DNA of 64,000 nt, taken from Paenibacillus woosongensis (lineage in GTDB: Bacteria > Bacillota > Bacilli > Paenibacillales > Paenibacillaceae). The position numbers and the translations under genes are program-made. The DNA lies in assembly GCF_009725165.1 (NCBI RefSeq), contig NZ_WNZW01000001.1:434001-498000 (forward strand). Reading direction: 5' to 3'. A model generated the notes under the pieces. The model was not told where the DNA came from. It made no database searches and saw nothing but the letters and a program-made list of their open reading frames with translations. Below, in pieces: positions 37,366 to 45,893 of this stretch (positions are counted from its first letter, which is position 1; every line of letters starts with the position of its first letter).

Positions 37366-38601
37366 TCAGTGAAACCCTGATTGACTTTGTGCCTTGGCTT
37401 GATTCGCATCCTTGAAACTATGCCAGGACAACAGCGCGGCCGCTGCGCCGATTCCCGCAATCGTAAGATATATAGCCTGGTAGCTTAATACACTTGCGGA
37501 TACGCCTATGAGGAGGCCAGCCAATAAAATCATGAGGGAATTCATCATATTTACAACGCTCTGAATTCGCCCGCCGAACACGTCCTCCGTTTCCTCCATA
37601 ATCTTGGTGTTGATCCAGCTTCGCGACATCACCACAAAGAAACCTACTAAAAATATGGCCGAAGCCGAAGCCGAAATATGATATGTATTCCCAAACCATC
37701 CTTGCGCGGCGGACAGCAGCAGCAAGGCGGCAAAAATTGTTTTGCGTCCCGTACCGGTCTTTTTTGCCGATACCAGGAGTACCCCGGACAGCATCGCTCC
37801 TGCTGAATACATGATGCTGACCAGGCTGAAGCTATCCGCGCCAAGATGAAGGATATCTTTAACATATGCCCCAATAAGAATATTATTGACCTGTACCACG
37901 AGTGAAGGAATCAAAATAAACAAAATAGCTGTTAGCAGGGCTCTGCGCTCCCGGATATACTTAGCTGTCATGGACAGATTCCTTTGGCCCGGGCGTTCAT
38001 GCGAAGCATGCTGGTCAGCATGCCGCTGCCCTTTCATGCAAATAACTAACACAGCGGACAACAAGAAGGCGCCTGCCCCGATAGCCAGCGTATTGGCCGC
38101 GTTCACAAGAGCAACCAGGATGCCGCCCAGTCCTGTGCCAATTATATTCCCCGCCTGGGATGTAGTTTCATGAAGGGAATTTGCCTTCATTAAATAAGGG
38201 GCTTCAATCATTCCCTGCATATGCGCCCGGACGGCAGGTACAAAAAACGTGTTTCCGACCGATAGGAACAATGTAATGGCATATACGAACGCATATCCCA
38301 CAGCAGCTTGTCCGATCAAATAGGATATAATCAGCATCGGCACAGCTTGCAGCAGATTCATATAAAAACAGATCCTGCGCCGGTCGTAACGGTCCGCCCA
38401 GTTTCCGGCCAGCCCTACAAGAAAAATACCGGGCAGCGCCCGGATACAGAGCATGATTCCCACCGAGAGGGGTCCTCCGGACTGTTCGAGGAGCAGCCAA
38501 GGAATAGCAATTCCCTGAATTCCTATCCCCATGAAAAACATGGTATTCACTGCCAAGTAAATAACAAACGGTGCGGAGAATAATGGCTTATTCTGACTCA
38601 T
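37366..38601 (-). CDS. MFS exporter of the biosynthetic cluster
   Basis: A 411-residue major facilitator of the MFS_3/EntS-like type with 12 predicted helices: IPWLLLEQSGGPLSVGI, loop 2-3 GNWADRYDRRRI, and a second-half SWINTKIMEETEDVFGGRIQSVVN. EntS-type proteins export siderophores and small metabolites. ATG at 38601 behind AAGGGTG, 13 nt after the preceding ATP-grasp gene; a longer frame upstream overlaps that gene and has no RBS. As last gene of the operon it is the probable exporter or self-resistance pump for the product. Confidence 0.85.
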   Translation of the reverse strand: MSQNKPLFSAPFVIYLAVNTMFFMGIGIQGIAIPWLLLEQSGGPLSVGIMLCIRALPGIFLVGLAGNWADRYDRRRICFYMNLLQAVPMLIISYLIGQAAVGYAFVYAITLFLSVGNTFFVPAVRAHMQGMIEAPYLMKANSLHETTSQAGNIIGTGLGGILVALVNAANTLAIGAGAFLLSAVLVICMKGQRHADQHASHERPGQRNLSMTAKYIRERRALLTAILFILIPSLVVQVNNILIGAYVKDILHLGADSFSLVSIMYSAGAMLSGVLLVSAKKTGTGRKTIFAALLLLSAAQGWFGNTYHISASASAIFLVGFFVVMSRSWINTKIMEETEDVFGGRIQSVVNMMNSLMILLAGLLIGVSASVLSYQAIYLTIAGIGAAAALLSWHSFKDANQAKAQSQSGFH

Positions 38602-38614
38602 ACGTGCACACCCT

Positions 38615-39805
38615 TCATGCTTCAACCTGAATTCGATCTCTGAACCATTGATCCAGTTCCGTGATGCGCGCCTCAACTTCCCGTTCGTCAGCGCCTTCCA
38701 CGACGAAGCTTGCCATATGGTCTACACTCGAAACTGCTCCTCTCATTTGCTCGCCCTTCTGCAAAGCAGGTACATAACTGACCACCCATTCAAACGGCGT
38801 AGTTTCCGGAATCGAGCGAAGGATCCCCTGTCCCGGCGGAACGATCAGCCAACCTGCCGTGCGTCCGGTATTTCTGCTAGCAATTCCTATATTGGCGTCC
38901 AAACCGCATTGCATACGTATCCATTCCCGGTTCAAATGGATGCCGAAAGCCGCTTCGTTGGCGTCAACTACGCGAGCGCCGCCTGTCCGGCTCGCAATCT
39001 CGCATAGCAGAATGCGATTGTCCTCCGTTAAGAAGTACTCCGCATGAAAAGCGATCACCGGAGAGGCAGGCAGCGCATGCAGCGTACGTTCCGCTTCACG
39101 CCGCAGCCTTTGGATGCGGGAGGAATCCGAGTTCAATATGACGCTGCCAAGGCTCGTGCCCGAATGAAAGGAAAGACATCCGTTCATATAACGGGAGACA
39201 CTGGAGAACAGCATTTCCCCCTGGTGCATTAATCCGTCGACATGATACATTTCGCCTTCAACAAACGATTCGATCATCATTCCTTGAGGTACGCCCTTTT
39301 CCAGAAATGACCGGCATTCCCCGCTGTCCCGCAGTACGGCGGTATGGCGGGAGCCGCCCCCGTCGACCGGCTTGATAACCACCGGATATCCATATTGGCG
39401 AATAAACGCGGCAATGTCGGCAGGGGTCGTAATCTCCTGGTAATGGGCAACTTCGATGCCCGCCTTCCTGGCCCAGTCCTTCATGATCACCTTATTGCGG
39501 TAAGCGAGGGCGCTTTCTGCATTTTGTCCGGGCAAACAGAAGTACTCGCGCAATTTGGCGGCACGGAGGAGGTCATATTCCGAGTGACATACGACAGCTT
39601 TTACAGGGTGCCGTTCGCTTAGCTCGATCAATTCCCATTCCATGAGCGCATCCTTGTCCAAAGCTTCTTTTTTGAATACAAAATCATATCCGTCCGCTCC
39701 GGGTATATCAAGCTGTGTAAACAGCGTCAGTTTCTCAGTGATTTCAGGAATCCAGCTTTTGAACGGAAATGATTTGCTCCGGTTCAGAAATACGATTTGT
39801 CCCAT
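38615..39805 (-). CDS. ATP-grasp ligase (carboxylate-amine/peptide ligase type)
   Basis: A 396-residue ATP-grasp enzyme. VVIKPVDGGGSRHTAVL (ATP-binding lysine and Gly loop), IESFVEGEMYHVDGL (hinge and substrate side) and HAEYFLTEDNRILLCEIASRTGG (Mg-binding Glu/Asn-type residues) are of the BacD/DUF4343-like amino-acid ligase class. It should activate a carboxylate as acyl phosphate and join it to an amine. Substrates cannot be read. It sits 25 nt after the RraA-like gene, with GGGGGGAAC as RBS. Confidence 0.8.
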   Translation of the reverse strand: MGQIVFLNRSKSFPFKSWIPEITEKLTLFTQLDIPGADGYDFVFKKEALDKDALMEWELIELSERHPVKAVVCHSEYDLLRAAKLREYFCLPGQNAESALAYRNKVIMKDWARKAGIEVAHYQEITTPADIAAFIRQYGYPVVIKPVDGGGSRHTAVLRDSGECRSFLEKGVPQGMMIESFVEGEMYHVDGLMHQGEMLFSSVSRYMNGCLSFHSGTSLGSVILNSDSSRIQRLRREAERTLHALPASPVIAFHAEYFLTEDNRILLCEIASRTGGARVVDANEAAFGIHLNREWIRMQCGLDANIGIASRNTGRTAGWLIVPPGQGILRSIPETTPFEWVVSYVPALQKGEQMRGAVSSVDHMASFVVEGADEREVEARITELDQWFRDRIQVEA

Positions 39806-39830
39806 GGCGCAGTTCCCCCCCGACCTAAAG

Positions 39831-40499
39831 TTAAACGTTGACCCGCAGCGCGTACTGATTATAGCGATGCTTAATTCTCGCCTCTTTCATCGGCATGCCG
39901 TTTTGCAAATCAAGAAGAATCCGCTCCTCCATCACTTCAATTTCCTTGACCCGGCGGTATGCCTGCTCCGACACATCCTTAGGAATCACAATCACGCCAG
40001 AGTCATCCGCAGCTACAATATCACCAGGGCGGACGACAGTACTTCCAATTGTTACCGGTACCTGCCTGGCTGCAAGTCTGACCCTGTTTTTCCCTGATTT
40101 CATATAGCTTCCGAGCGAAAATAAAGGATAGCCCGTTTGCAGTATCGCTGTTGCATCCCGGCAGCAGCCGTCGATGACAGTTCCTCTTAGCCCCCTGATC
40201 TTCGCAGCATGTGTCAGCAGATCTCCCCAGACAGTACAGTACTGCCTGCCGCCATTGGCAATCACAACGACGTGCCCCTCCGGCACCTCGTCAATAAACT
40301 CGCCCGCCGAAGCCGTCTCTCCTTCCGGGACCGGTTCATACTGCAGCGTATACGCAGGTCCCGCAAGAGCCATGCCGGAGCCCAAAGCTCTCAGTCCTTC
40401 CAGCCCCCCGTTGATCCCGAAGGTATCCAGGGCATCGGAAATACATGCCGTGGGTATTCCTTTGAAGGCTTCAGATCCCGGATAATAGAATGCACTCAT
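39831..40499 (-). CDS. RraA-family aldolase/lyase
   Basis: A 222-residue RraA-fold protein. WGDLLTHAAKIRGLRGTVIDG followed by C-R114-D115 contains the G-D-x-x and R-D residues that bind pyruvate and Mg2+ in 4-hydroxy-4-methyl-2-oxoglutarate/CHA aldolases, so it looks catalytically competent rather than an RNase E inhibitor. It may cleave or form a pyruvate-derived oxo-acid, or decarboxylate oxaloacetate, as family members do. ATG at 40499 is supported by AGGAGGG at 7 nt; upstream TTG-TTG codons are less likely. Confidence 0.78.
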   Translation of the reverse strand: MSAFYYPGSEAFKGIPTACISDALDTFGINGGLEGLRALGSGMALAGPAYTLQYEPVPEGETASAGEFIDEVPEGHVVVIANGGRQYCTVWGDLLTHAAKIRGLRGTVIDGCCRDATAILQTGYPLFSLGSYMKSGKNRVRLAARQVPVTIGSTVVRPGDIVAADDSGVIVIPKDVSEQAYRRVKEIEVMEERILLDLQNGMPMKEARIKHRYNQYALRVNV

Positions 40500-40551
40500 C
40501 AACAATCCCTCCTAATGATTTTTTGCAGCCCAAAGACTAAATTTATAACCA

Positions 40552-41991
40552 TCAAGAGCACCGTTCGCCGGTATTTGTGCAGTTGCCGCAGGAAGTGCAG
40601 GCTGTCTGCTCGCTTCCTCGCAATTCAGCAGCGCTGTTATCCACGGAGAAGATCGCCTGCTTGCTCCCTCCCTGAAAGACGTTCACCTTCAGCTCATCGC
40701 TCAATTTCGAGCCAAAGCCTTGAAATGATCCGCCAAACATAAACAGGTCCGCGCTGAACTTTTTGTGGACCAGGGAGTGATCCGGGCCGGCAGGAACCGG
40801 GATTTCCGGGGCGGCTACCAGTTCCTGTACGATAAAAGGTTTGTTCCAGCATTGATCGATCAGTTCTTCCCATTGCTCCTGTGAAGTGGACAGACCAATG
40901 ACGACCCCTTCACCTCTAATGTCATAGGCGGTCTTCAACACCAGCTTTTCCCGGCGAAGCTTGAACAGCTTGCGCATACCCTGCCCTTCATGATCTTCTG
41001 GGGACACGGCCGATAGCTTGCGTGCCCAGGGAATATGCTTATCGAGTATTTTGCATTCTTCATCCGTGAAATGCTTGCGAAAGGCTGGATCCGAAAGATA
41101 GGCCAAGCATAGCTTGCTCTCTGTAATGAAGCGGGCTTGAAAAGAATTGACATGGCAGACAGCCAGGTCGTCGCATGCCCATATCAGGTCGGACAGCGCT
41201 GCGGAATCGTCAAGAAGAGGAATAAAATCGGCGGTGTTTATTTTATTCCAGATGAGCTCTATGCGCTGATTTCCGGCATAAAGCTTGCCTTCCCGATAAG
41301 AAAGCTGCCGGGGATCCGTGACGACGGCTTCGACTCCTGCTTTGCGGAGAAGTTCAACCATCTCCTTCACCTCTAAGCTGATACGGTTTTCCAATTGAAG
41401 GATCGCCATGCTGCGAAGCCTTGAACCGGGAGAGAACTCAGCGAAGACGGAGACCAATTCATTGATAAACGCATCGGGCTTGTGGATACCTTCTTCGTAT
41501 AGCGGAGGGATATTCTGCAAATAAGTGGAGAGTGACGGAATTTGCCTGAGCACTTTATTGACGCGCCCAGTAAAAATGACACCCGCCGGGCAATCCGTAT
41601 TGTTTTCCAAAACCTTAAAGCTCTCATTACCCGGCACAAGATAGGTATCGAACCGGGAAATACGGATTTTGCGCTGATATCCAGGATCTATCCGTACCAG
41701 GCGGGAAGCGGCTTCATCCAGCATAAAATACTGCCTGGTAGCCTGATCTTCTTCATAAAGGCGGATCACCTTCTCCAGTATGTCGATCAGCTGCTCGGCT
41801 TCTCTTCGGATCCATTCGCGGTCGGAGGAGGAAAGAATGACGACTCTCGGGTAAAGCTGAAACGGCTTGTTCCGGTACACATAACCATCGTTCTCCAGCC
41901 GGCCTTCCAGCTCCTTGATCTCCTCGTCCAGTCGATTCCCTGAGCTGGCAACCATCCGGCTATAATCCTGTTCATATAGAAAGCGCTGCAT
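40552..41991 (-). CDS. Circularly permuted ATP-grasp-like enzyme with Cys-rich tail
   Basis: A 479-residue protein homologous along its length to the one at 46738-48075. Shared landmarks are the acidic N-terminal half (VLENNTDCPAG, then LIWNKINTAD), SKLCLAYLSDPAFRKHFTDEE, HIPWARKLS and a C-terminal ATP-binding KLVLKTAYDIRGEGV, the order seen in circularly permuted ATP-grasp/glutathionylspermidine-synthase-like proteins. The last ~15 residues hold four Cys in CTSCGNCTNTGERC, absent from the paralogue and possibly a metal site. ATG at 41991 is preceded by AAGGAGGAGATC and overlaps the aminotransferase gene by 20 nt. Confidence 0.7.
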   Translation of the reverse strand: MQRFLYEQDYSRMVASSGNRLDEEIKELEGRLENDGYVYRNKPFQLYPRVVILSSSDREWIRREAEQLIDILEKVIRLYEEDQATRQYFMLDEAASRLVRIDPGYQRKIRISRFDTYLVPGNESFKVLENNTDCPAGVIFTGRVNKVLRQIPSLSTYLQNIPPLYEEGIHKPDAFINELVSVFAEFSPGSRLRSMAILQLENRISLEVKEMVELLRKAGVEAVVTDPRQLSYREGKLYAGNQRIELIWNKINTADFIPLLDDSAALSDLIWACDDLAVCHVNSFQARFITESKLCLAYLSDPAFRKHFTDEECKILDKHIPWARKLSAVSPEDHEGQGMRKLFKLRREKLVLKTAYDIRGEGVVIGLSTSQEQWEELIDQCWNKPFIVQELVAAPEIPVPAGPDHSLVHKKFSADLFMFGGSFQGFGSKLSDELKVNVFQGGSKQAIFSVDNSAAELRGSEQTACTSCGNCTNTGERCS

Positions 41992-42922
41992 TTTCGATCT
42001 CCTCCTTCGGATAAGTGACAATATCCTCCAAATTGGGTTCCAGGCCTTCCTCTTTGACATATGCCGTATTGAAGTATTTATTCATCAGCAGCGCCGTGAC
42101 CGGCCCGATACTCCCGCCGCCAAGCTCGTAGCGGTCAACACTAATTACAGGGAGTATCTCCGCCCCCGTACCGCAGAGGAATGCTTCATCGGCCAAATAA
42201 CACTCCGTGCGATCGAGCTCTCGCTCTTCGGCAGTCAGGCCCATTTCCTTGGCCCAGTTCAGAATATGCCTGCGAGTGATGCTCTCCAGTATGCCGGAAG
42301 TGACGGAAGGGGTGATCAGCCTGCCGTTTTTTACGATAAAAAAAGCCGCTGTCGGAGCTTCCGCGATTTTGCCGTGCTGATTCAGCAGAAGAGTATTGTC
42401 ATAGCCGTCCGATTTGGCCTGCAGCATCGCCAAGCGGCCATTCTGGTAGTTGGCAATGCACTTGATCCTTGGAGGCATCATCTGGTCGGAAATACGCTGC
42501 CAGGAAGAGACCGATATATGAATGCCCCGGTCAGAATGCGGCTTGCGCTGCTGCGGGAAAACAGCCACGCTGAGCAAAACGGGCCCTTTAGCCTCCAATG
42601 AACCGTCAGCTTCCACGGAAGCGGCGACGCGGACATAACAGTCCTCCTGCAAATGATTGACGAGGATAATATTGCGGATATTTCCGATCACCCGCTTTTT
42701 ATTCCAGGAATGCTCCATCCCCATAATTTTCATGGAATCCAAAAGACGGTCTACATGCTCGGACAAGGAGAATAAGTGCATTCGATGCCGGTCAGCATCC
42801 CAATAGCCGCGGATCCCTTCAAATACGGACGCTCCGTATTTCATCGCTGCCGATCCTACATGGATCGTCGCCTCTTCATAGGGGACGACCCTATCATTTA
42901 ATTGAATGAAACATTCCTTCAT
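41972..42922 (-). CDS. Class IV PLP aminotransferase (BCAT-like)
   Basis: A 316-residue fold-type IV PLP enzyme. HVGSAAMKYGASVFEGIRGYW, RIKCIANYQNGRLAMLQAK (catalytic Lys), a KIAEAPTAAFFIV cofactor loop and PSVTSGILESITRRHIL resemble branched-chain aminotransferases. It probably aminates a cluster-specific oxo-acid or uses glutamate as donor. ATG at 42922 overlaps the upstream stop (ATGA), with AAAGGAG 9 nt before it; an ATG three codons upstream is only 4 nt from the RBS. Housekeeping ilvE cannot be excluded, but its position inside this operon argues for a dedicated role. Confidence 0.82.
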   Translation of the reverse strand: MKECFIQLNDRVVPYEEATIHVGSAAMKYGASVFEGIRGYWDADRHRMHLFSLSEHVDRLLDSMKIMGMEHSWNKKRVIGNIRNIILVNHLQEDCYVRVAASVEADGSLEAKGPVLLSVAVFPQQRKPHSDRGIHISVSSWQRISDQMMPPRIKCIANYQNGRLAMLQAKSDGYDNTLLLNQHGKIAEAPTAAFFIVKNGRLITPSVTSGILESITRRHILNWAKEMGLTAEERELDRTECYLADEAFLCGTGAEILPVISVDRYELGGGSIGPVTALLMNKYFNTAYVKEEGLEPNLEDIVTYPKEEIENAALSI

Positions 42923-43971
42923 GCCATACAACTCCTTTCCATCCGGTAGTCATGGAATGGCTCTGTGCAAGGATAGCCTTTGCAGGCCCTCAGTCTCCCT
43001 TCAGACGGCTCCATAATTACAGAAGCGACGGTGGCAACTTTGCGCGGGTTGCCGTCTTGATGAACACAGAGGCTTCCCGCACCATTTTCGTGGTAGCCGA
43101 GCAGTTCCTCCATCTGCTTCACCGAAGGGCTTTTGCCGTAGTGACACAGCCTTTCATGAGCCCGCTCAAGACGGGGATACGTTGAGGTGCCAGGCTCAAC
43201 CAGATCACAGTTTATGAAATCCTTATGCAAATAATGGTTGGTATGCACCAGAAGGTCATTTTCGATTAAACGCGTTTTATCCACGGTCATTTCTACATTG
43301 ATCAGCCGAATGCCGTCCGTCATCAGCAAATTTCTGGAGGATGCTCGCCGAATTCGCCCAATTTCAAGCAAGCATCGCTCCAGTGTTCGCTGATGCAGCA
43401 GGTGGCGGATTAGCAAGTACGGGGGGACACCAGCACGCCATCCTGAACTAAGCACCATATTCAGCCCAACGCCAAGTCCATAGCTGTTGATGCCCAAATA
43501 TCCGATTAGTCCTACATGCGTATACATCAGTAAATCAGGAGCATTCTCAGGCGTGCGGACTTCCAGTATAATTCCCAAGTCCGTTAACTGGCCCGCCAAA
43601 TCGATATTTTGCGCAATGACGGCACGGCCTTCTTGGTTAAAGCAGGCAAATGCGGTGCATTCAAGCCCAGCAGCGATAATCTCACGCCGAAGCTGAAGCA
43701 GCATGCCCTCCCGGTAGCTGATTCCAGCACCTTGCGCCAATCCTTTGATCTCATCGGCGAGTTCGGGGGTGAAAACTTCAATATGCGGAATGTAGCTGTC
43801 GGTCATACTTAACGCTTCGTTCAGAGTTAATGGCTGGCGTCTGACGCTATTGATCCGTGCGATATTATCATTCAAAAAATCTTTGATTTCTCGCCGGAAC
43901 TCCTCCCCGTATTGCGCTCCCCGCTCGAACGGCTGGCCGCTGATAACTATATGCTTCAAGAGGCTATTCAC
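42919..43971 (-). CDS. C45-family autoproteolytic acyltransferase/hydrolase
   Basis: A 350-residue Ntn-hydrolase of the acyl-CoA:6-aminopenicillanic-acid acyltransferase family. Helical start with GAQYGEEFRREIKDFL, then GLECTAFACF with Cys105 as the probable autoprocessing and catalytic nucleophile, AQNIDLAG, THVGLIGYLGINSYGLGVGLN and a late HTNHYL. Members cleave themselves before the Cys and then acylate amines or hydrolyse amides. Here it may attach or trim an acyl cap on the product. GTG start at 43971 with GAGGTG 8 nt upstream; 12 nt after the aldolase gene. Confidence 0.78.
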   Translation of the reverse strand: MNSLLKHIVISGQPFERGAQYGEEFRREIKDFLNDNIARINSVRRQPLTLNEALSMTDSYIPHIEVFTPELADEIKGLAQGAGISYREGMLLQLRREIIAAGLECTAFACFNQEGRAVIAQNIDLAGQLTDLGIILEVRTPENAPDLLMYTHVGLIGYLGINSYGLGVGLNMVLSSGWRAGVPPYLLIRHLLHQRTLERCLLEIGRIRRASSRNLLMTDGIRLINVEMTVDKTRLIENDLLVHTNHYLHKDFINCDLVEPGTSTYPRLERAHERLCHYGKSPSVKQMEELLGYHENGAGSLCVHQDGNPRKVATVASVIMEPSEGRLRACKGYPCTEPFHDYRMERSCMA

Positions 43972-43983
43972 CGGGAAGTCACC

Positions 43984-45003
43984 TCACAGATGCTGCAGCT
44001 CCCGATTGTTTCTTTTGATTCGGGAAGCAATAAAAGCAATATCCTCACCGGTGATTTTATCCGGGGGGTATGTGCCGAGCCCATATGCAAGCTCCTTCCA
44101 GTACACGTTGTGCTGTAGAGATGCATCCATAATCAACTGTTTCAAATCTGTCGAGAAGTTCATCATGCCAAACAAAATATCTTTGGTCATCGGTGTCATA
44201 TATTGTTCAGACAGAAGGATTTCTTCCTGTACATATTCCGCGGTGTCCATCAGTTCAATCAGCTTATAGCGGGCGGCTCCGAAGCAGCGCTCCATATAGG
44301 CGGCAAACACTTCTGTAGCCAGGTTCCCGCCGCTTCGCCCCATGCCGCGCAAGGAGCTGTCTACCCAATCCACGCCACACTCCAGCGCTGCTACCGTATT
44401 GGCCAGACCCATGGACAGGTTGTTGTGCGCATGGAAGCCAACCGGAATGGTCAACGTCGACTTCAGGACACTGGCAATCGATTTCACCTGATCTGGGACC
44501 AAGTGCCCGTTGGAATCGGCAAAATAGACGATGTCTGCTCCGGCTGCCTCCGCTTTCAGCGTCAGTTGCTTTATTTCTTGGCTCGTAAAATAAGTGATCC
44601 GCACAAAATTCGCCGAGGTAAACAGCCCTATTCTTGTGCATTCCCGAATTGTATCCAGCCCCTCCTCTAAGAGGTCTTGCCTGATGCATACGCGCACGAG
44701 CGACACGCCCAGCGATTTCAGGGACTGAAGATCTTCAGCTTGAATGTTGTGCGGATGAAGCATGACGACCAGGTTGGCGAGCGGCGCAAACTCCTTTAAT
44801 GCCGCTATATAATCATCATTCGTAGCTGCCGTCATGCCCAGTCCCGCCGTTCCCTTGGCCGGGCCGTTCCTGTAGCCGATCTCGATCCAGTCCACACCCG
44901 CCTTTTGCAGCCCGCTTACAATGTGTTTTGCAGCCTCTAACGAAAAATCAAAACCGTTAACGTATCCGCCGTCTCGCAAGGTTACATCTATCAGCTGGGC
45001 CAT
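43984..45003 (-). CDS. DRE-TIM metallolyase, HMGL/4-hydroxy-2-oxovalerate-aldolase-like
   Basis: A 339-residue TIM barrel. DVTLRDGGYVNGF is the DRE-TIM Arg-Asp motif in the MhpE/DmpG-like form, EIGYRNGP follows, and PVGFHAHNNLSMGLAN carries the HxH metal ligands. Members form or break C-C bonds next to a pyruvate enolate or make Claisen condensations. An oxo-acid so made could be the amino donor/acceptor of the class IV aminotransferase. ATG with GGAGG 5 nt upstream. An inverted repeat lies in the 93 nt before it. Confidence 0.78.
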   Translation of the reverse strand: MAQLIDVTLRDGGYVNGFDFSLEAAKHIVSGLQKAGVDWIEIGYRNGPAKGTAGLGMTAATNDDYIAALKEFAPLANLVVMLHPHNIQAEDLQSLKSLGVSLVRVCIRQDLLEEGLDTIRECTRIGLFTSANFVRITYFTSQEIKQLTLKAEAAGADIVYFADSNGHLVPDQVKSIASVLKSTLTIPVGFHAHNNLSMGLANTVAALECGVDWVDSSLRGMGRSGGNLATEVFAAYMERCFGAARYKLIELMDTAEYVQEEILLSEQYMTPMTKDILFGMMNFSTDLKQLIMDASLQHNVYWKELAYGLGTYPPDKITGEDIAFIASRIKRNNRELQHL

Positions 45004-45042
45004 AAAATCCTCCTTCGTATATGAGGGATTTCTTAGATAAAT

Positions 45043-45085
45043 CAGTTAATAGGAAACCCTTATCGCAAGGACTTCCTATTAACTG
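45043..45085. repeat. 13-bp perfect inverted repeat between cluster genes
   Basis: CAGTTAATAGGAA (45043-45055) pairs with TTCCTATTAACTG (45073-45085) across a 17-nt loop. It has no T-run, so it is not a classical terminator. In the operon mRNA it would form a stable stem between the heme-oxygenase-like gene and the aldolase gene and could attenuate transcription, protect mRNA or set a processing point. Confidence 0.6.
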
Positions 45086-45096
45086 TCTGGAACGGT

Positions 45097-45837
45097 CTAT
45101 CCAAGAACGGGCTCTGCTTCCGCTTCAATTCCGGTTACGCGAAGGATCGCACTAAAATGCTTCATACGTACTTCAATCGACTTATACAGGGCGGCGATTG
45201 CCTTCTCCTGCAGCTCCTCGGTTATTGCATATTTGCGGAGAATATTGTATCCGGCTTCCGCATGATCCTCCTCCACTTCCATATCATTGGAGCTATGGAT
45301 CGTAAAATACTGCACGCCTTCCTGGTTCAGATTATAAAAATGCTTCATCGCTTCATTCATCGTCCGTCCATCCCAAGTAACTGGCGGCTGCCCTTCCATA
45401 TAAACGATCAACGCAGCTACAGCCTCTACCAGATGATGATCCGGCCCGCAAACCTTATTGTTCCATTCAATGACTGCCTCGGATTCGGGGAGAATATCGC
45501 AGTTTTCAATGTCCTCCCATGTCAGGCCAAATTGCTCGCCGATTTTGAAGAACAGTTCAAGATGCCGCATCGTTCCAGTAAGCTGGCCGGTCTCCTCCTC
45601 ATAAATGTTCTCGGCGAGCTCCTTGCGCACTTCGACATCCGGAGTTTTTGAATGAATCGCCGAAATATTGCGAGTCCAGAAGCTTTTGATATGATAGCGG
45701 TGCAACACAAAGTTTTTCAAAAGCTCCGGTGTTGCTTCCCCTTTCATAATAATCTGATAAAGCGGGTGGGTAATTTTCTTGTTTTCCTCGACAATAGTTT
45801 TGAGCTTCTCCACAAACTGATCTGGACTTAGTACCAC
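45097..45837 (-). CDS. Heme-oxygenase-like (PqqC/CADD/TENA fold) putative diiron oxidase
   Basis: A 246-residue all-helical protein of the PqqC/iron-containing redox enzyme group. An ENIYEEETGQLTGTMRH segment (Glu81 region, His92), an MEGQP Glu148 and the C-terminal HSSNDMEVEEDHAEAG (His181, Asp185, Glu189, His192) supply plausible diiron ligands, though the spacing departs a little from CADD. Members do N-oxygenations, C-C cleavage or desaturation of amino or fatty acids. GTG at 45837 has GAGGAG 8 nt upstream; a GTG three codons earlier is embedded in that RBS. Third gene of the cluster. Confidence 0.72.
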   Translation of the reverse strand: MVLSPDQFVEKLKTIVEENKKITHPLYQIIMKGEATPELLKNFVLHRYHIKSFWTRNISAIHSKTPDVEVRKELAENIYEEETGQLTGTMRHLELFFKIGEQFGLTWEDIENCDILPESEAVIEWNNKVCGPDHHLVEAVAALIVYMEGQPPVTWDGRTMNEAMKHFYNLNQEGVQYFTIHSSNDMEVEEDHAEAGYNILRKYAITEELQEKAIAALYKSIEVRMKHFSAILRVTGIEAEAEPVLG

Positions 45838-45893
45838 TTCAATCACTCCTCATCACGAAATTTTGAAATTTATGATGAACTACCATCCCGGGC

